64,000 bases of DNA from Seonamhaeicola sp. (GTDB lineage Bacteria > Bacteroidota > Bacteroidia > Flavobacteriales > Flavobacteriaceae): NCBI RefSeq assembly GCF_028281565.1, contig NZ_JANQJQ010000003.1:1-64000 (forward strand), given 5' to 3'. The position numbers and the translations under genes are program-made. The notes under the pieces were generated by a model. That model worked only from the letters and a program-made list of their open reading frames with translations, was not told the DNA's origin and ran no database searches. Of the stretch, positions 18,901 to 26,988 are shown piece by piece. Within the stretch, counting starts at the first letter, position 1. The number at the start of each line of letters is the position of its first letter.

Positions 18901-20735
18901 GTCTGCTGGAGTAAGCTGAAATGCTTATTTAAATCTTGTTCGGTAAATAGTATGTAGCACTTGGCATTAATTATTTCATTCCTACCAGCTCTTCCTGCTT
19001 CTTGGATATAATTTTCCAACGAATCTGAAATATTATAATGAATAACGGTCTTTACATTGTCCTTATCAACCCCCATTCCAAAAGCGGATGTTGCAACTAT
19101 GATTTCCTTCTGCTCATTCATAAAGGCATCCATATGGACCTTCTTATTGTCTTTATCCAACTTCCCATGAAAAAATGTCGAATCAAATCCAGCCTCATTA
19201 ATCAAGGTACTTACCTTTTCAACCTCTTTGGTCCTTGAAGCATATATGATAACCGGCTTTTCACAGTTTTGAAGGATTGGGAACAGATGATTCATTTTTC
19301 TTGTTGGATCCTCTACATTAATGACCTCATAAGAAAGGTTGGTTCTTCCTTTGTTGGTTACAAACTCCTCTAGCTCTAAACCCAAATGGTTCCCAAAGTA
19401 TTGCTTTATATCCTTTATTACTTGGAGTTTTGCAGTAGCCGTAAAGCAGGACACAGGTATTGGATTGGTGCCTTTCTCATTTTCTACCTTTTTAATAAAA
19501 TCTGCTATAAACAGATAATCTACCCTAAAGTCTTGTCCCCAACTCGAAAAACAGTGGGCTTCGTCAATAACAACGCGCCCAATGGAACGCGTTAGTATTA
19601 ACCGGAATATGGAAGGGGATCTTAATGATTCGGGTGATACATACAAAATGTCAGCCCTGCCATCACTAACCATTTCAAATGCTTCCTGCCGTTCTAGAGG
19701 AGATAATAATCCATTGATGGCTACGGCTTTCGTTATTCCAAAGCGCTCCCTTAAATTGTCAACTTGATCCTTCATCAAAGAAATCAAGGGAGATATCACA
19801 ATGGTTAGGTGTCTTGTTGATTGCCCTTTCATAAGAGCAGGCAATTGAAAAGTTAGTGACTTTCCACCACCAGTAGGGAAAACCGCAACAAAAGATGTTC
19901 TTTTTAATCCAGCCCTTACGGCTTCTTCTTGCAAGCTAATGGTTCTAAGGTTTTCAAATTTTCTAAAATCTGTATAACCGAAATATTCATGAAGTGCTTT
20001 TTTAGGGTTTAATTTGGTTGAACAATAGTGGCAATTGGTGTTAGCACAGGATTCAAAACGAATTTCATTTAAAATTTTTTCAGCCTCAGGATATTCATGT
20101 CGTACCCAAGGAGGTAATAAGGCATCTTCATCTCCAAGTTTTAATAAAGTAAATACATATGCTAATCCTACTGGATTATGGGTCTTATAATAAGCTAAAT
20201 CAACATCCGAGCAGATAGCGCCATTCAATAATTCTCCAACACCTATGTTAATGGCTTTTGAAGAATCAAATGCTGCCAATTCAAAAAATACATTAAAGCT
20301 TGATTCATGTTTAAGTAATCCATAGTAAACGCTCTTTTCCTCAAGACTTAAGCTGCTGAACCTGTTTAGCTCTTGAACCAGGTAAGCTTCAGTTAATTTA
20401 CAATCTGATAAAGGGTTGTTTACTTCGGAGGCATTTACAATGCGGTATCCTTTAGTAAGCTTATGGTTTGGTCTTTTAACAAAAAGCAACGGAGACCACA
20501 ACAAAGTATCTATGAATTTTTTATCGGCAAAAATGTAATCTCCTAGTTTCTCCCTTAATATGGGTATATCATGATTTAAGATATTGTGCCCACAGATATA
20601 TTCAGCTTCCTTGATCCATTGTTCTAATTTGTGGGTGCTTTTTTCATGCAGTTCCTGCCCCTTGAAAGTTGCGCCGTAATCAACTTTCTTTTTCTTTGGA
20701 TGGGATTCTATATCTAAGAATAGGATGTTTTGCAT
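15930..20735 (-). CDS. DEDD exonuclease-RecQ helicase-UvrD helicase fusion
   Basis: A 1601-residue protein with three nucleic-acid modules. Residues 1-150: DEDD-type 3'-5' exonuclease fold (FLDIES; CGHNILNHDIPIL; NPLSDCKLTEAYL). About 230-240: Cys/His cluster CANTNCHYC. About 265-610: RecQ-type helicase with Walker A PTGGGKS (Lys292), DEAH at 391-394 and TSAFGMGVDKDNVKTVIHYN. From 1040 on: UvrD/PcrA-type helicase with GSGKT (1058-1062), DEFQD near 1162, VGDDDQNIYSFRGS and a late MHKAKGKEFDHVYML. Housekeeping RecQ (about 600-730) and UvrD (about 720) are separate proteins. A fusion with both motors and a nuclease would unwind and degrade DNA, and its place in a defence island suggests an anti-phage or anti-plasmid role (inference). 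Confidence 0.85.
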   Translation of the reverse strand: MQNILFLDIESHPKKKKVDYGATFKGQELHEKSTHKLEQWIKEAEYICGHNILNHDIPILREKLGDYIFADKKFIDTLLWSPLLFVKRPNHKLTKGYRIVNASEVNNPLSDCKLTEAYLVQELNRFSSLSLEEKSVYYGLLKHESSFNVFFELAAFDSSKAINIGVGELLNGAICSDVDLAYYKTHNPVGLAYVFTLLKLGDEDALLPPWVRHEYPEAEKILNEIRFESCANTNCHYCSTKLNPKKALHEYFGYTDFRKFENLRTISLQEEAVRAGLKRTSFVAVFPTGGGKSLTFQLPALMKGQSTRHLTIVISPLISLMKDQVDNLRERFGITKAVAINGLLSPLERQEAFEMVSDGRADILYVSPESLRSPSIFRLILTRSIGRVVIDEAHCFSSWGQDFRVDYLFIADFIKKVENEKGTNPIPVSCFTATAKLQVIKDIKQYFGNHLGLELEEFVTNKGRTNLSYEVINVEDPTRKMNHLFPILQNCEKPVIIYASRTKEVEKVSTLINEAGFDSTFFHGKLDKDNKKVHMDAFMNEQKEIIVATSAFGMGVDKDNVKTVIHYNISDSLENYIQEAGRAGRNEIINAKCYILFTEQDLNKHFSLLQQTKLNHKEIKDVWRAIKSQSKYRDRISQSALEIAKKSGWDAEMLDLETKVKTAISALEDQGFLVRSLNTPRVFADSLLVKNFGSGQEILRKSNKISDEDKKDCAIVLKRIITDDETRVDYLADITQLSAKRIQDVIRMLRDLSILGDAKDLTAFLSLVQSKNGSKKIMEAFLKVEKGLLELLKSRKTTIPLRELNQRLLDNGVVESGVEHIRLLLTYWDKRRFIKKSRKDKERDIYDIEIINRDTLNDDIKWRHDLTLSTFRYLEQLASNNKDHKGRKDEVPVSFSLLELKASNQFMGNLVEENTKKYERCLLYLNDIKAIKLEGGFMVSYNKLNISDVDKTKRVFTTDHYRKMNDFYLHRTEQIHIVGEYAKKCVQNYESALSYVNDYFTLEYQEFLARYFPRKKRDIQRAITPNRFKEIIGNLDQDQMKVMEDNDSNRILVYAGPGSGKTKVLVHKIASLLLIEDIKPEQFMMLTFSKAAALEFKQRIRNLVPEYSGLIKITTFHGFCFQLLGQLGDLQKSQNVIRACIKAITEEEIDITSIENKSILMFDEFQDINKEEWELIELIIKKAESPRVIAVGDDDQNIYSFRGSSNAFMSKFKNDYAATLYTLPKNYRSYSEIVDFNNHTLIYLRNRLKRQRLVASNTRGQGSVSIIKYNGKHLEQPIVDYLHTIGLSGSKAVLTRTNMQALLVSFLLKDLGFKVRLMAGFEGFRVSDLYEIRTFDQRLKKEAGNTGIILETTWELTVDWFRETYRGNEHYETCIGLINKFDHVFLDKKLLVDWREYCREINMEDVIKPDSEVVVVSTMHKAKGKEFDHVYMLVEDYDYSSDESRRLLYVASSRAKKTLHIHSNVNFYDQINTEYIHRSLFHRELKEPLVYEMILSHKDINLSSLKYPGSKSILRTIRTGDMLEKDIMKFADNEAPGLCKNNQGNLLLFSRKFVEEQYNPMLNKGYAIEEAKVQYIVYWYNKDEDREYKIVLPRLRFRKKD

Positions 20736-20796
20736 GTGTACTCTTAATTCAGAGAATTAAAATTTCTTCATTTTTATGCTTTTCTACTTGAAAGAC

Positions 20797-21783
20797 TTAT
20801 CCGAAAACCTTCATAAAACTAATTCTATCAGCGTCAGAATTGAATTCAAACATTTTCATATGACGATGAGTCCTTTCCGTATTTTCAGTAAATATTCTTC
20901 GAGTATTTTCAGATGTGTCAAGCTCTATGGTTAACGCCTTAATATCTAGGTCATAGCATTCAGAATAGGATTTGTGTTTGGCAGAAGGGAAACTGTTTTT
21001 GAATTCTTTATTATATTTTGGCTGAAAGTATTTAATTAGGGCAGCCTCTGTAAAGTTAATCCTTTGCTTCTCGGTTAATGAAATACCATTGTTGTTAAAA
21101 AAATGTTTTTCTTTTTCGATTTCAATTTGAGAGTCTTCTTTTTTAGTTTTGATTAAATCATTCGGAGCTGAAAACAGCATACTTTGTTGACTGAAATTTG
21201 TAAGTAGTATCCAAATATCTGAGTCCGGATATTGAGTTAGTGAATGGGTATATATTTTTTGAACAGTTTCATGAGTGGATAACCTGTCCAATGCAGTTCT
21301 TTTACCATTTATTCCATAAGCCTGTCCAATGTATAATACCTCGTAATCTAAAAAAGGGACATCGATATTATCTTTAAGTTGGATACTGTCAATCAATGTG
21401 CTGGGCCGGGCGCCTAGTAGTACACCATTTTTATCTGAAAGGGTAAATAAATTATAAGGATATTCTGTCCGGAACTCCAATTCGGATTGAGCTTGCTGAA
21501 ATTCAAATCCTACGTTGACCATGCCAACTTCATCCTTGTTATGAATTATAAAATTTAGGTTCGCTTTATTTCCATCAATTTTGATTGGATTAGGGTCGAC
21601 AGTAACTTTGGGCCTTCTTAAAACAAAATAAATGTTACAGGGATTGTCTTCAGTAAACACCTCGTTGGCTTGTGCGTAGCTATCTAAATCAGACCCGAGA
21701 ACAAATTGATATTGATTTAGATACATTAACAAAAACGTCTCAACACCAAAACGGTAGTTATTACCTCCTAAAATATCTTTCAT
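20797..21783 (-). CDS. GIY-YIG-like nuclease candidate
   Basis: In the middle, VLYIGQAYGINGKRTALDRL (Tyr151-Ile-Gly, Arg162/Arg167) resembles the YIG half and the Arg of GIY-YIG endonucleases. TEAALIKYFQPKYN with Glu246 closely matches the catalytic-Glu segment of that fold. The first GIY strand is replaced by DYEVLYIG, and a 135-residue N-terminal domain precedes it. The residues between are longer than in classical GIY-YIG domains. A nuclease in the defence island is likely, but the substrate is unknown. It starts 61 bases before the RecQ-UvrD gene on the same strand and may act with it. Confidence 0.5.
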   Translation of the reverse strand: MKDILGGNNYRFGVETFLLMYLNQYQFVLGSDLDSYAQANEVFTEDNPCNIYFVLRRPKVTVDPNPIKIDGNKANLNFIIHNKDEVGMVNVGFEFQQAQSELEFRTEYPYNLFTLSDKNGVLLGARPSTLIDSIQLKDNIDVPFLDYEVLYIGQAYGINGKRTALDRLSTHETVQKIYTHSLTQYPDSDIWILLTNFSQQSMLFSAPNDLIKTKKEDSQIEIEKEKHFFNNNGISLTEKQRINFTEAALIKYFQPKYNKEFKNSFPSAKHKSYSECYDLDIKALTIELDTSENTRRIFTENTERTHRHMKMFEFNSDADRISFMKVFG

Positions 21784-21829
21784 CTTTAAATATTTTTTTT
21801 AGTATTTCAAATCAATAAAATAATGCTAC

Positions 21830-21940
21830 TTACTTTTCCAAATAGTTTTTGTTTTTCAAATACTCCATCATTTCTTTAAGTATTTCAAAGGCCTTTTGGC
21901 TTAATTCATCAACTTTTGGATATGTTTTTTTGTTTTTCAT
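21830..21940 (-). CDS. Possible 36-residue small protein
   Basis: ATG at 21940, stop at 21830-21832. Sequence starts MKNKKTYPKVDELSQKAF and continues with an amphipathic lysine-rich helix. It is co-directional and lies in the 180-base space between the DUF3732-like ATPase and the GIY-YIG-like gene. Its start follows the ATPase stop by 25 bases, so translation is plausible, but nothing beyond position and composition supports it. Confidence 0.35.
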   Translation of the reverse strand: MKNKKTYPKVDELSQKAFEILKEMMEYLKNKNYLEK

Positions 21941-21965
21941 ATTTTAGGGAATTAAACTACTTTAA

Positions 21966-23900
21966 TTATATAAGTCCTTGCCCTTTTCTTTTATCCCAGT
22001 CTCTAAGAATGAACTCACTAAAATCGTCGTCATTAGCATGCTCCAAAACAATAATCTGCGGTCTAAATCCAGAATTTTTTTCAATCAAGTCGATTTCTTC
22101 ATTCATTACTCTAAATAAGTTCTTAACTTGTTCGATGTTTTCATCATATTCTTCTGCCTCTTCATCTTCCAGTTCTTGCTTATTCGCTGTCTTCGGGAAA
22201 TATACTTGACTAGGTTGATCGAGGATTAGAAAAGTTGGAATTACCGATTTTTCGTTTGCACAATTTAAATGTAAAAATGAAAGAAAAATGGATAAATGGC
22301 AGGCCAACCAATTGGCACCACTGCCCATTTCGTCTAATCTAATTTTTCCCTTATTTTCATGATAAAAGGAAAAATCAGATAAATTAAAATTAAAATCTAT
22401 TGGTTTTAATTCTTTTTCAAAATCTAGTTTATTTGCAATACGATCCATATTACCTTTTAAATGTACCTCGGAGTTTCGATAAAAAGTTTCAATGTCATAT
22501 TTAGCCAGTGATTCCTTGTTGATTTTTAATTCGGATAACAATTCATTTAAGTCTGAATTTTCAACTTTTAGACTATTGTTTTTAAGGAAATTTTCGATTG
22601 TATTTTGAATTACTCCTCTATGGAAAATAAGTTTCTCCCTGTTATTTAAGCCTTCTTTAATCGCTTTGTTTTGAGCAGTTAATCGACTTATATATTTTGA
22701 TAATTTATTTATTTCTTTATTTATTTCTTTCTTTTTTTTCCTAAACCTCGATACGATTTCAGTGTTGTCTTTGGAATAGGTTCCTAATTTTTTTAGTTCC
22801 TCTAAAAGCTTTTGTCTTGAGGAATGGAGGGTGCTTATATTATTGTTTATTTCAGCAACATTATTATTACACAAAGGACAATTAATGTCTTTATGATTTT
22901 CAATTTCATCATTTTGTTTGGAATGAATTTTTACTAACTCTTTAACGTAATCTAGACTTTCACCATCATTATCATATATGCTGTTAATTGCTTTTTCTAT
23001 TTCTGCTCTTTCAGAATACTTTTCATTTAATTGCTTTTGAAATTCATTCAGATCTTTAAAAAGTTTCGATTGATTATCAATTATAATAGGTGGGAGAGGA
23101 AGGTTAATTGATATTTTTTTTAATTCTGGTAGGCTTAAATCGTCTTCTAATGTTTTGCCTAACATTGAATAATATAGTTGAATTAGATCTCTTAAATTCT
23201 TTATTTCATCCTCTTTTCTGCCTCTTAAAGTTTGAATGATTTTTTTTTCCGCTTTTATTTTGGTTTCAAGTTCTTTGACTTTTCTTGTCAACTCATAATA
23301 ATTTTCATCCACAGAGCCGAATAAGACTGGAAAAGCTTCTATGATTCTTTTTCGCTTATTAAAGTCGTCGAATCGGTAAAATAGAGCATGTTTGTTTGCA
23401 ATTAAATTTTGATGCTGAAACAAAAAGGAAACAGCATCTCTTATGGATAGTTTACCTAATTTCTTCTCATTCTCCGTATCTAATTTTTCTATAGATAATC
23501 CAATATGTCTCTCAAAGTCAGTCTGTACATCCCCTTTAATTGGTTTTGCGCTAATTTCATTAAAATATTCATATTGAAGATCTTTCAAATTATCATCATA
23601 TTCAAACTCTAAACTAAAATAGGCTTCATTTATATTGCCTCCTTCCGGTGATGGTCTACCTACAATGAGATAATGATCTTCTAATTGATATATTACTACA
23701 AATAGGGAGGCGTAATTGGTAATCTTTCCTTTGGGAATACTAGATCTTGAAGAAAATAAGCAATAATCGACTATTTCAATCAATGCACTTTTACCAGTTT
23801 TCGAATCACCGGTAATGATATTTAAACCATCATTAAATTCAATATGTCTTTTTTCACCGGACTCTTTGAAAATAGCAATTTGCTTAATTATAAGTTTCAT
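21966..23900 (-). CDS. ABC-three-component ATPase (DUF3732-like, zinc-hook coiled coil)
   Basis: Residues 31-38 (GDSKTGKS) are a Walker A loop in a Rad50/SMC-like N-terminal lobe (RHIEFNDGLNIITG). A long coiled coil follows, with a CPLC hook at Cys341/Cys344, and a C-terminal lobe with LDQPSQVYFP as the ABC D/Walker B region. This matches the ATPase of ABC three-component (ABC-3C) conflict systems. It overlaps the next gene upstream by 4 bases. The ATPase would couple ATP-driven sensing of invading nucleic acid to the effector. It is 644 residues, similar to the family. Confidence 0.75.
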   Translation of the reverse strand: MKLIIKQIAIFKESGEKRHIEFNDGLNIITGDSKTGKSALIEIVDYCLFSSRSSIPKGKITNYASLFVVIYQLEDHYLIVGRPSPEGGNINEAYFSLEFEYDDNLKDLQYEYFNEISAKPIKGDVQTDFERHIGLSIEKLDTENEKKLGKLSIRDAVSFLFQHQNLIANKHALFYRFDDFNKRKRIIEAFPVLFGSVDENYYELTRKVKELETKIKAEKKIIQTLRGRKEDEIKNLRDLIQLYYSMLGKTLEDDLSLPELKKISINLPLPPIIIDNQSKLFKDLNEFQKQLNEKYSERAEIEKAINSIYDNDGESLDYVKELVKIHSKQNDEIENHKDINCPLCNNNVAEINNNISTLHSSRQKLLEELKKLGTYSKDNTEIVSRFRKKKKEINKEINKLSKYISRLTAQNKAIKEGLNNREKLIFHRGVIQNTIENFLKNNSLKVENSDLNELLSELKINKESLAKYDIETFYRNSEVHLKGNMDRIANKLDFEKELKPIDFNFNLSDFSFYHENKGKIRLDEMGSGANWLACHLSIFLSFLHLNCANEKSVIPTFLILDQPSQVYFPKTANKQELEDEEAEEYDENIEQVKNLFRVMNEEIDLIEKNSGFRPQIIVLEHANDDDFSEFILRDWDKRKGQGLI

Positions 23901-24373
23901 AATTCAGTTATTCTTAATTTTAAAAAAACATCTAAATATCTTTCTTTGGAGATTACCATTCCAAGGTTGTATGATGCCTTACTGATTTCCATTAAATCAG
24001 GATTCTCTTGTTTTGTATAATGAATTGGAGACGATACGGATATAAAGTTATTTATAGATATATTCTGTTTGTTTCCAAGATATATCAAAGCCTTATTTGT
24101 AATTCCTTTGTAATCGCTTAGCTTTTCGTTTAATAGGCTTAGAAATAATTGGTAGTCATTAATTTTTATTAATGAGTTTAATTTTGATTTTTTGTTTAAT
24201 CTTGACAGCTTTCCACATAACATCTCATTATATATAAACGGAAGAGCAATATAAATTAGTTCGGTTTTAATTCCTTTTGGGTTTATTGATTGCGCACCAG
24301 AAATAAAGAATAATAATATTCTACTGGTATATAAAGGATTGAAAATTAAGTTTTCTAGTTCTTTAGCTTTCAT
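23897..24373 (-). CDS. ABC-3C middle component
   Basis: A 158-residue protein between the effector-like gene and the ATPase. It overlaps the ATPase by 4 bases and the upstream gene by 11 bases, a tight translational coupling that defines a three-gene operon. The N-terminus is NLIFNPLYTSRILLFFISGAQ and the protein is Leu/Ile-rich and helical. Middle components of ABC-3C systems are short and variable, and link ATPase and effector. The assignment rests on position and size more than on sequence motifs. Confidence 0.6.
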   Translation of the reverse strand: MKAKELENLIFNPLYTSRILLFFISGAQSINPKGIKTELIYIALPFIYNEMLCGKLSRLNKKSKLNSLIKINDYQLFLSLLNEKLSDYKGITNKALIYLGNKQNISINNFISVSSPIHYTKQENPDLMEISKASYNLGMVISKERYLDVFLKLRITEL

Positions 24374-25484
24374 CGTTTTCTTTTAGCATCCATTTAAAAT
24401 TGTGATCTTCCTCGGCATTAAAATGCAATCTTCCTTTAGGGTAATATTCTCGCACACCCTTAACCCCTTCTATGTCTGTTTTAGCGGATACGTGTAATAA
24501 ACATTCATCATAATACTTTTTAGACATTTCTTTGATTATTTCTTTATTTGGATTTTCTAACTTGTCAATGTGTTTAGCCTTAAACCAGAGCATGCTTTCT
24601 GAAATTTCCTCATCATAAAGATCTAATTCACCAGACAAATTGGATCTACCGATAATCATTTTTATCCTACTTTTTTGTGCTCTTAAGTAATCGTTGACAG
24701 CAAAACTTACCATATTCATGTAATCAATTTCTTTTAACTTTTCAGTAAAGCTAAACTCGTTCTCGTCACCTATAACCTCTGTTTTAGATATGATTGGAAA
24801 AATAAAATCTTCTATTTGATATTTTTTTAACTCGCTTTGTAATGTGCTTCTAAAATCATCAACATTAATTTTCCATATATAATTATTGCTGCCGGATTTT
24901 ATTAGCGTGGTATCAATGTATCCCATTAACCTTTGAACCAATGGTTCTCTATTTTTTTCTTCAAGTGAATTAATAATAACTACATGGTTCAATAGTTTTT
25001 CGTTGTATAAATCATGTATACTAAGTTGTTTGTCTTCTATTACAAATCTTTCAAGAAGCCTGCTTAATTCGGAGGAATTACACTTTTTGACTTTGTCAAA
25101 ATGCTTTTTAATAGTATTGTTTGGAGCTATTTTTAGGATACTGTCAGCCTTTTGTTTGGAACTTAAATTTTCCCAATTACTAAAAATGGAGCCTTCTTTG
25201 ATTTTTGCAGTTGTATGCAGTATTAGTTTTGAATAGGAGCTAAAGGCTTCGTAGTCTTCCGCGATATTGCCTAAAGTTTTCCAAAAATCAATATGTGTCT
25301 CATGCAATGTTTTGTTTGGATCTATGGAGTGTTTAATTTCCGACGAAGTTGTTTCGTCTGATACATCTCCATTACACTCTAAATATATAATTGTATGGTC
25401 TTTTGCCTCAAGGCATTTTAGTAGAGCAATCAAATTCTGATACTCAAAACCCATAATATTAGGTGTAGCTCCTATATTAGACAT
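24363..25484 (-). CDS. ABC-3C effector with restriction-endonuclease-like N-terminus
   Basis: The first 60 residues have a restriction-endonuclease-like core: GFEYQNLIALLKCL (Glu14), then IIYLECNGDVSDE (Asp40) and SEIKHS (Glu49-x-Lys51), as in DUF4297-like and related nucleases. The remaining 300 residues hold a helical region and a C-terminal domain (LHVSAKTDIEGVKGVREYYPKGR) that would bind the middle component. In ABC-3C systems this protein carries the toxic activity. Here it would cleave DNA. It starts the three-gene operon. Confidence 0.7.
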   Translation of the reverse strand: MSNIGATPNIMGFEYQNLIALLKCLEAKDHTIIYLECNGDVSDETTSSEIKHSIDPNKTLHETHIDFWKTLGNIAEDYEAFSSYSKLILHTTAKIKEGSIFSNWENLSSKQKADSILKIAPNNTIKKHFDKVKKCNSSELSRLLERFVIEDKQLSIHDLYNEKLLNHVVIINSLEEKNREPLVQRLMGYIDTTLIKSGSNNYIWKINVDDFRSTLQSELKKYQIEDFIFPIISKTEVIGDENEFSFTEKLKEIDYMNMVSFAVNDYLRAQKSRIKMIIGRSNLSGELDLYDEEISESMLWFKAKHIDKLENPNKEIIKEMSKKYYDECLLHVSAKTDIEGVKGVREYYPKGRLHFNAEEDHNFKWMLKENDES

Positions 25485-25883
25485 TTATGCAATTTAAAAA
25501 CCAAACACTATTTCAATTTCTTAGTTATGTAGTTTTAATTAATCATACAGATTAGCTATAGTCTACAGTTAATAGTGAGATAAATTCTAAAAGTAATAAA
25601 TTTTGATAAGAAAATATGCACGAAAATCATTTGGATTAAATAATTCATAGTAATTCCAAATAATTATGGAGCTAATGTCAGAAAGGTAATAGAAGGCTTG
25701 ATACAAGGTTTAAACATTATTGTTTATAAACTGAATATTAAAGCAACTTAAGTAATTGTCTGACAGGCTATGTTTTATATATAACATTCTAGTTTAGGAT
25801 GTTCTTGGTCAGATTTGAATATTAATGTCTAAATAATTAAAAAACACAGCAAAATACAACCTTATAGGAAAGAGAAGAGGTGA
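25485..25883. other. AT-rich intergenic region between XRE gene and ABC-3C operon
   Basis: About 400 bases with no credible open frame. It should contain the promoter of the ABC-3C operon (reading leftwards from 25484). No further copy of the 16-bp palindrome found near 26190 was seen here, so direct control by the XRE protein is unproven. Confidence 0.4.
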
Positions 25884-26150
25884 TTACATATCTTCAATCT
25901 CAAAATCAAATAGCTCTTTTAGAGAAACGCCTAATACATTCGCAAGAGCTATAAGAGTTTCAAACTTAGGATTAGTTTCGCCTCTTTCTATTGCACCCAG
26001 GGTCTTTTTTGTAATACAATCGCTTTTGTCGCTTAATTCTTGCTGAGATATTCCTCTTTCTGGATAATCTGCACTTCTAACCCTTTCTCTTAATTTGACT
26101 ATATGTTTGCCAAACTTCTTTTTTGCTTCGTCATTATCTATTTTATCCAT
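25884..26150 (-). CDS. XRE-family helix-turn-helix regulator
   Basis: An 88-residue lambda-repressor-like protein: KKFGKHIVKLRERVRSADYPERGISQQELSDKSDCITKKTLGAIERGETNPKFETL spans residues 10-65, with the recognition helix around TKKTLGAIERGE. The acidic tail (LFDFEIEDM) may be dimer contacts. It is the most upstream gene of the minus-strand defence island and probably controls its own promoter through the palindrome at 26186, and perhaps the downstream genes. Size matches standalone control (C) proteins of restriction systems. Confidence 0.8.
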   Translation of the reverse strand: MDKIDNDEAKKKFGKHIVKLRERVRSADYPERGISQQELSDKSDCITKKTLGAIERGETNPKFETLIALANVLGVSLKELFDFEIEDM

Positions 26151-26185
26151 GACAATAAATGTCTCGGTTTACAAATAATATTTTG

Positions 26186-26201
26186 GTAACCTGTAGGTTA
26201 C
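26186..26201. promoter_or_regulatory. 16-bp palindrome upstream of the XRE gene
   Basis: GTAACCT-GT-AGGTTAC is a perfect inverted repeat with a two-base centre, 36-51 bases upstream of the XRE start at 26150. This is the position expected for an autoregulatory operator. Confidence 0.6.
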
Positions 26202-26289
26202 TATTTTAATTATTTTTATATCTTTGTTTCAGTTTACATACTTTTGCGATTCTTCATAATAAAATATTGAAGCTTTCGCTTTGAATCTC

Positions 26290-26394
26290 GCCATTGAAAA
26301 CTGGTAATTTTTGCAACGAGATGATAAGTAGATAGGCTCACGACCTAGGCGTGGGCTCACTTATTGTTGCAAGGTATACCAGTACCCCAATGGC
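26290..26394. ncRNA. Candidate structured RNA: five nested stems
   Basis: Five successive pairings nest around one centre. GCCATTG 26290-26296 pairs with 26388-26394. ACTGGTA 26300-26306 pairs with 26377-26383. TTGCAAC 26311-26317 pairs with 26366-26372. ATAAGT 26324-26329 pairs with 26359-26364. GGCTCACG 26335-26342 pairs with 26350-26357 (two G-U pairs), closing a seven-base loop ACCTAGG. Such stacking with internal loops is typical of a functional RNA (or a miniature mobile hairpin). No family identified, and strand is not certain; the hairpin at 26906-26948 could end a plus-strand transcript. Confidence 0.55.
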
Positions 26395-26905
26395 AGTAAG
26401 CTGAGTTTCACGCTTTTTTGTATACTGCATTTTAGGGGTGAACTTGACTATTTCTTAGCGGTACTTTTTAGAAGTCTTGCAAGTATTGATAAGGCCATTT
26501 ACAAACCAAAGGTTCTATTAATTGGAGACTAAACGTCCATACTTAAAAGTAACACCTACCAATTACCCTAATCATGGGGTTGGTATCAGCTACCAATCTG
26601 GTAAAACCAATTACGAGCTCCTATTTGTAAAAAAGCCCAAATGCCCCATATAGGCAATTTGTTATGGGATAGACGATACACTTTTTTTTCTCGGATCACG
26701 ACAACCCTTGTATCCCATAACCTCACGATTCACTTTTTTAATGGTATCCGAGCCAAAGTATAATTAATAGCTCAAGTAGCGGTGCTTTTTACAGCCTGAG
26801 GTATGCCTTGTTATGAAGGAAACTGTCATACAAGAAGGTATATAAGGTAAAAGCGCCCATGTTTAACCTTTAAACCAAACCGCCTATGGATAGACACTAA
26901 AAAAT
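26395..26905. other. Non-coding stretch with further paired elements and a possible pseudoknot
   Basis: No credible protein gene. TTGGTA 26580-26585 pairs with TACCAA 26591-26596. GTTATGGGATA 26661-26671 pairs perfectly (11 bases) with 26711-26721. CTCGGAT 26690-26696, inside that loop, pairs with ATCCGAG 26746-26752 outside it, giving an H-type pseudoknot. Together with 26290-26394 this could be a roughly 650-base structured RNA lying before the SusC gene. Confidence 0.4.
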
Positions 26906-26948
26906 AAAGCCTCCTAGTAAACTTTTGCAGGGTTCTTAGGAGGTCTTT
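26906..26948 (+). terminator. Terminator-like hairpin just before SusC
   Basis: CCTCCTA (26910-26916) pairs with TAGGAGG (26937-26943), extended by AAAG/CTTT with a one-base bulge, and followed by TTAT. It could end the putative upstream RNA, or act as a leader element for SusC, whose start is 40 bases on. Confidence 0.5.
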
Positions 26949-26988
26949 ATGGATTAAACAATAAATGTTCAACTTCTAATTCAAAATT

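Noticed and set aside
26290-26394. Retron msr-msd or 6S RNA as identity of the nested stems
   Set aside because: No reverse transcriptase is nearby and no 6S-like conserved bubble was recognised; left as unassigned structured RNA.
26521-26560. A group I intron-like core (GGAGACTAAACG) in the non-coding region
   Set aside because: Only the short GAGACTA match is present; P, Q and S elements and splice-site context are missing.
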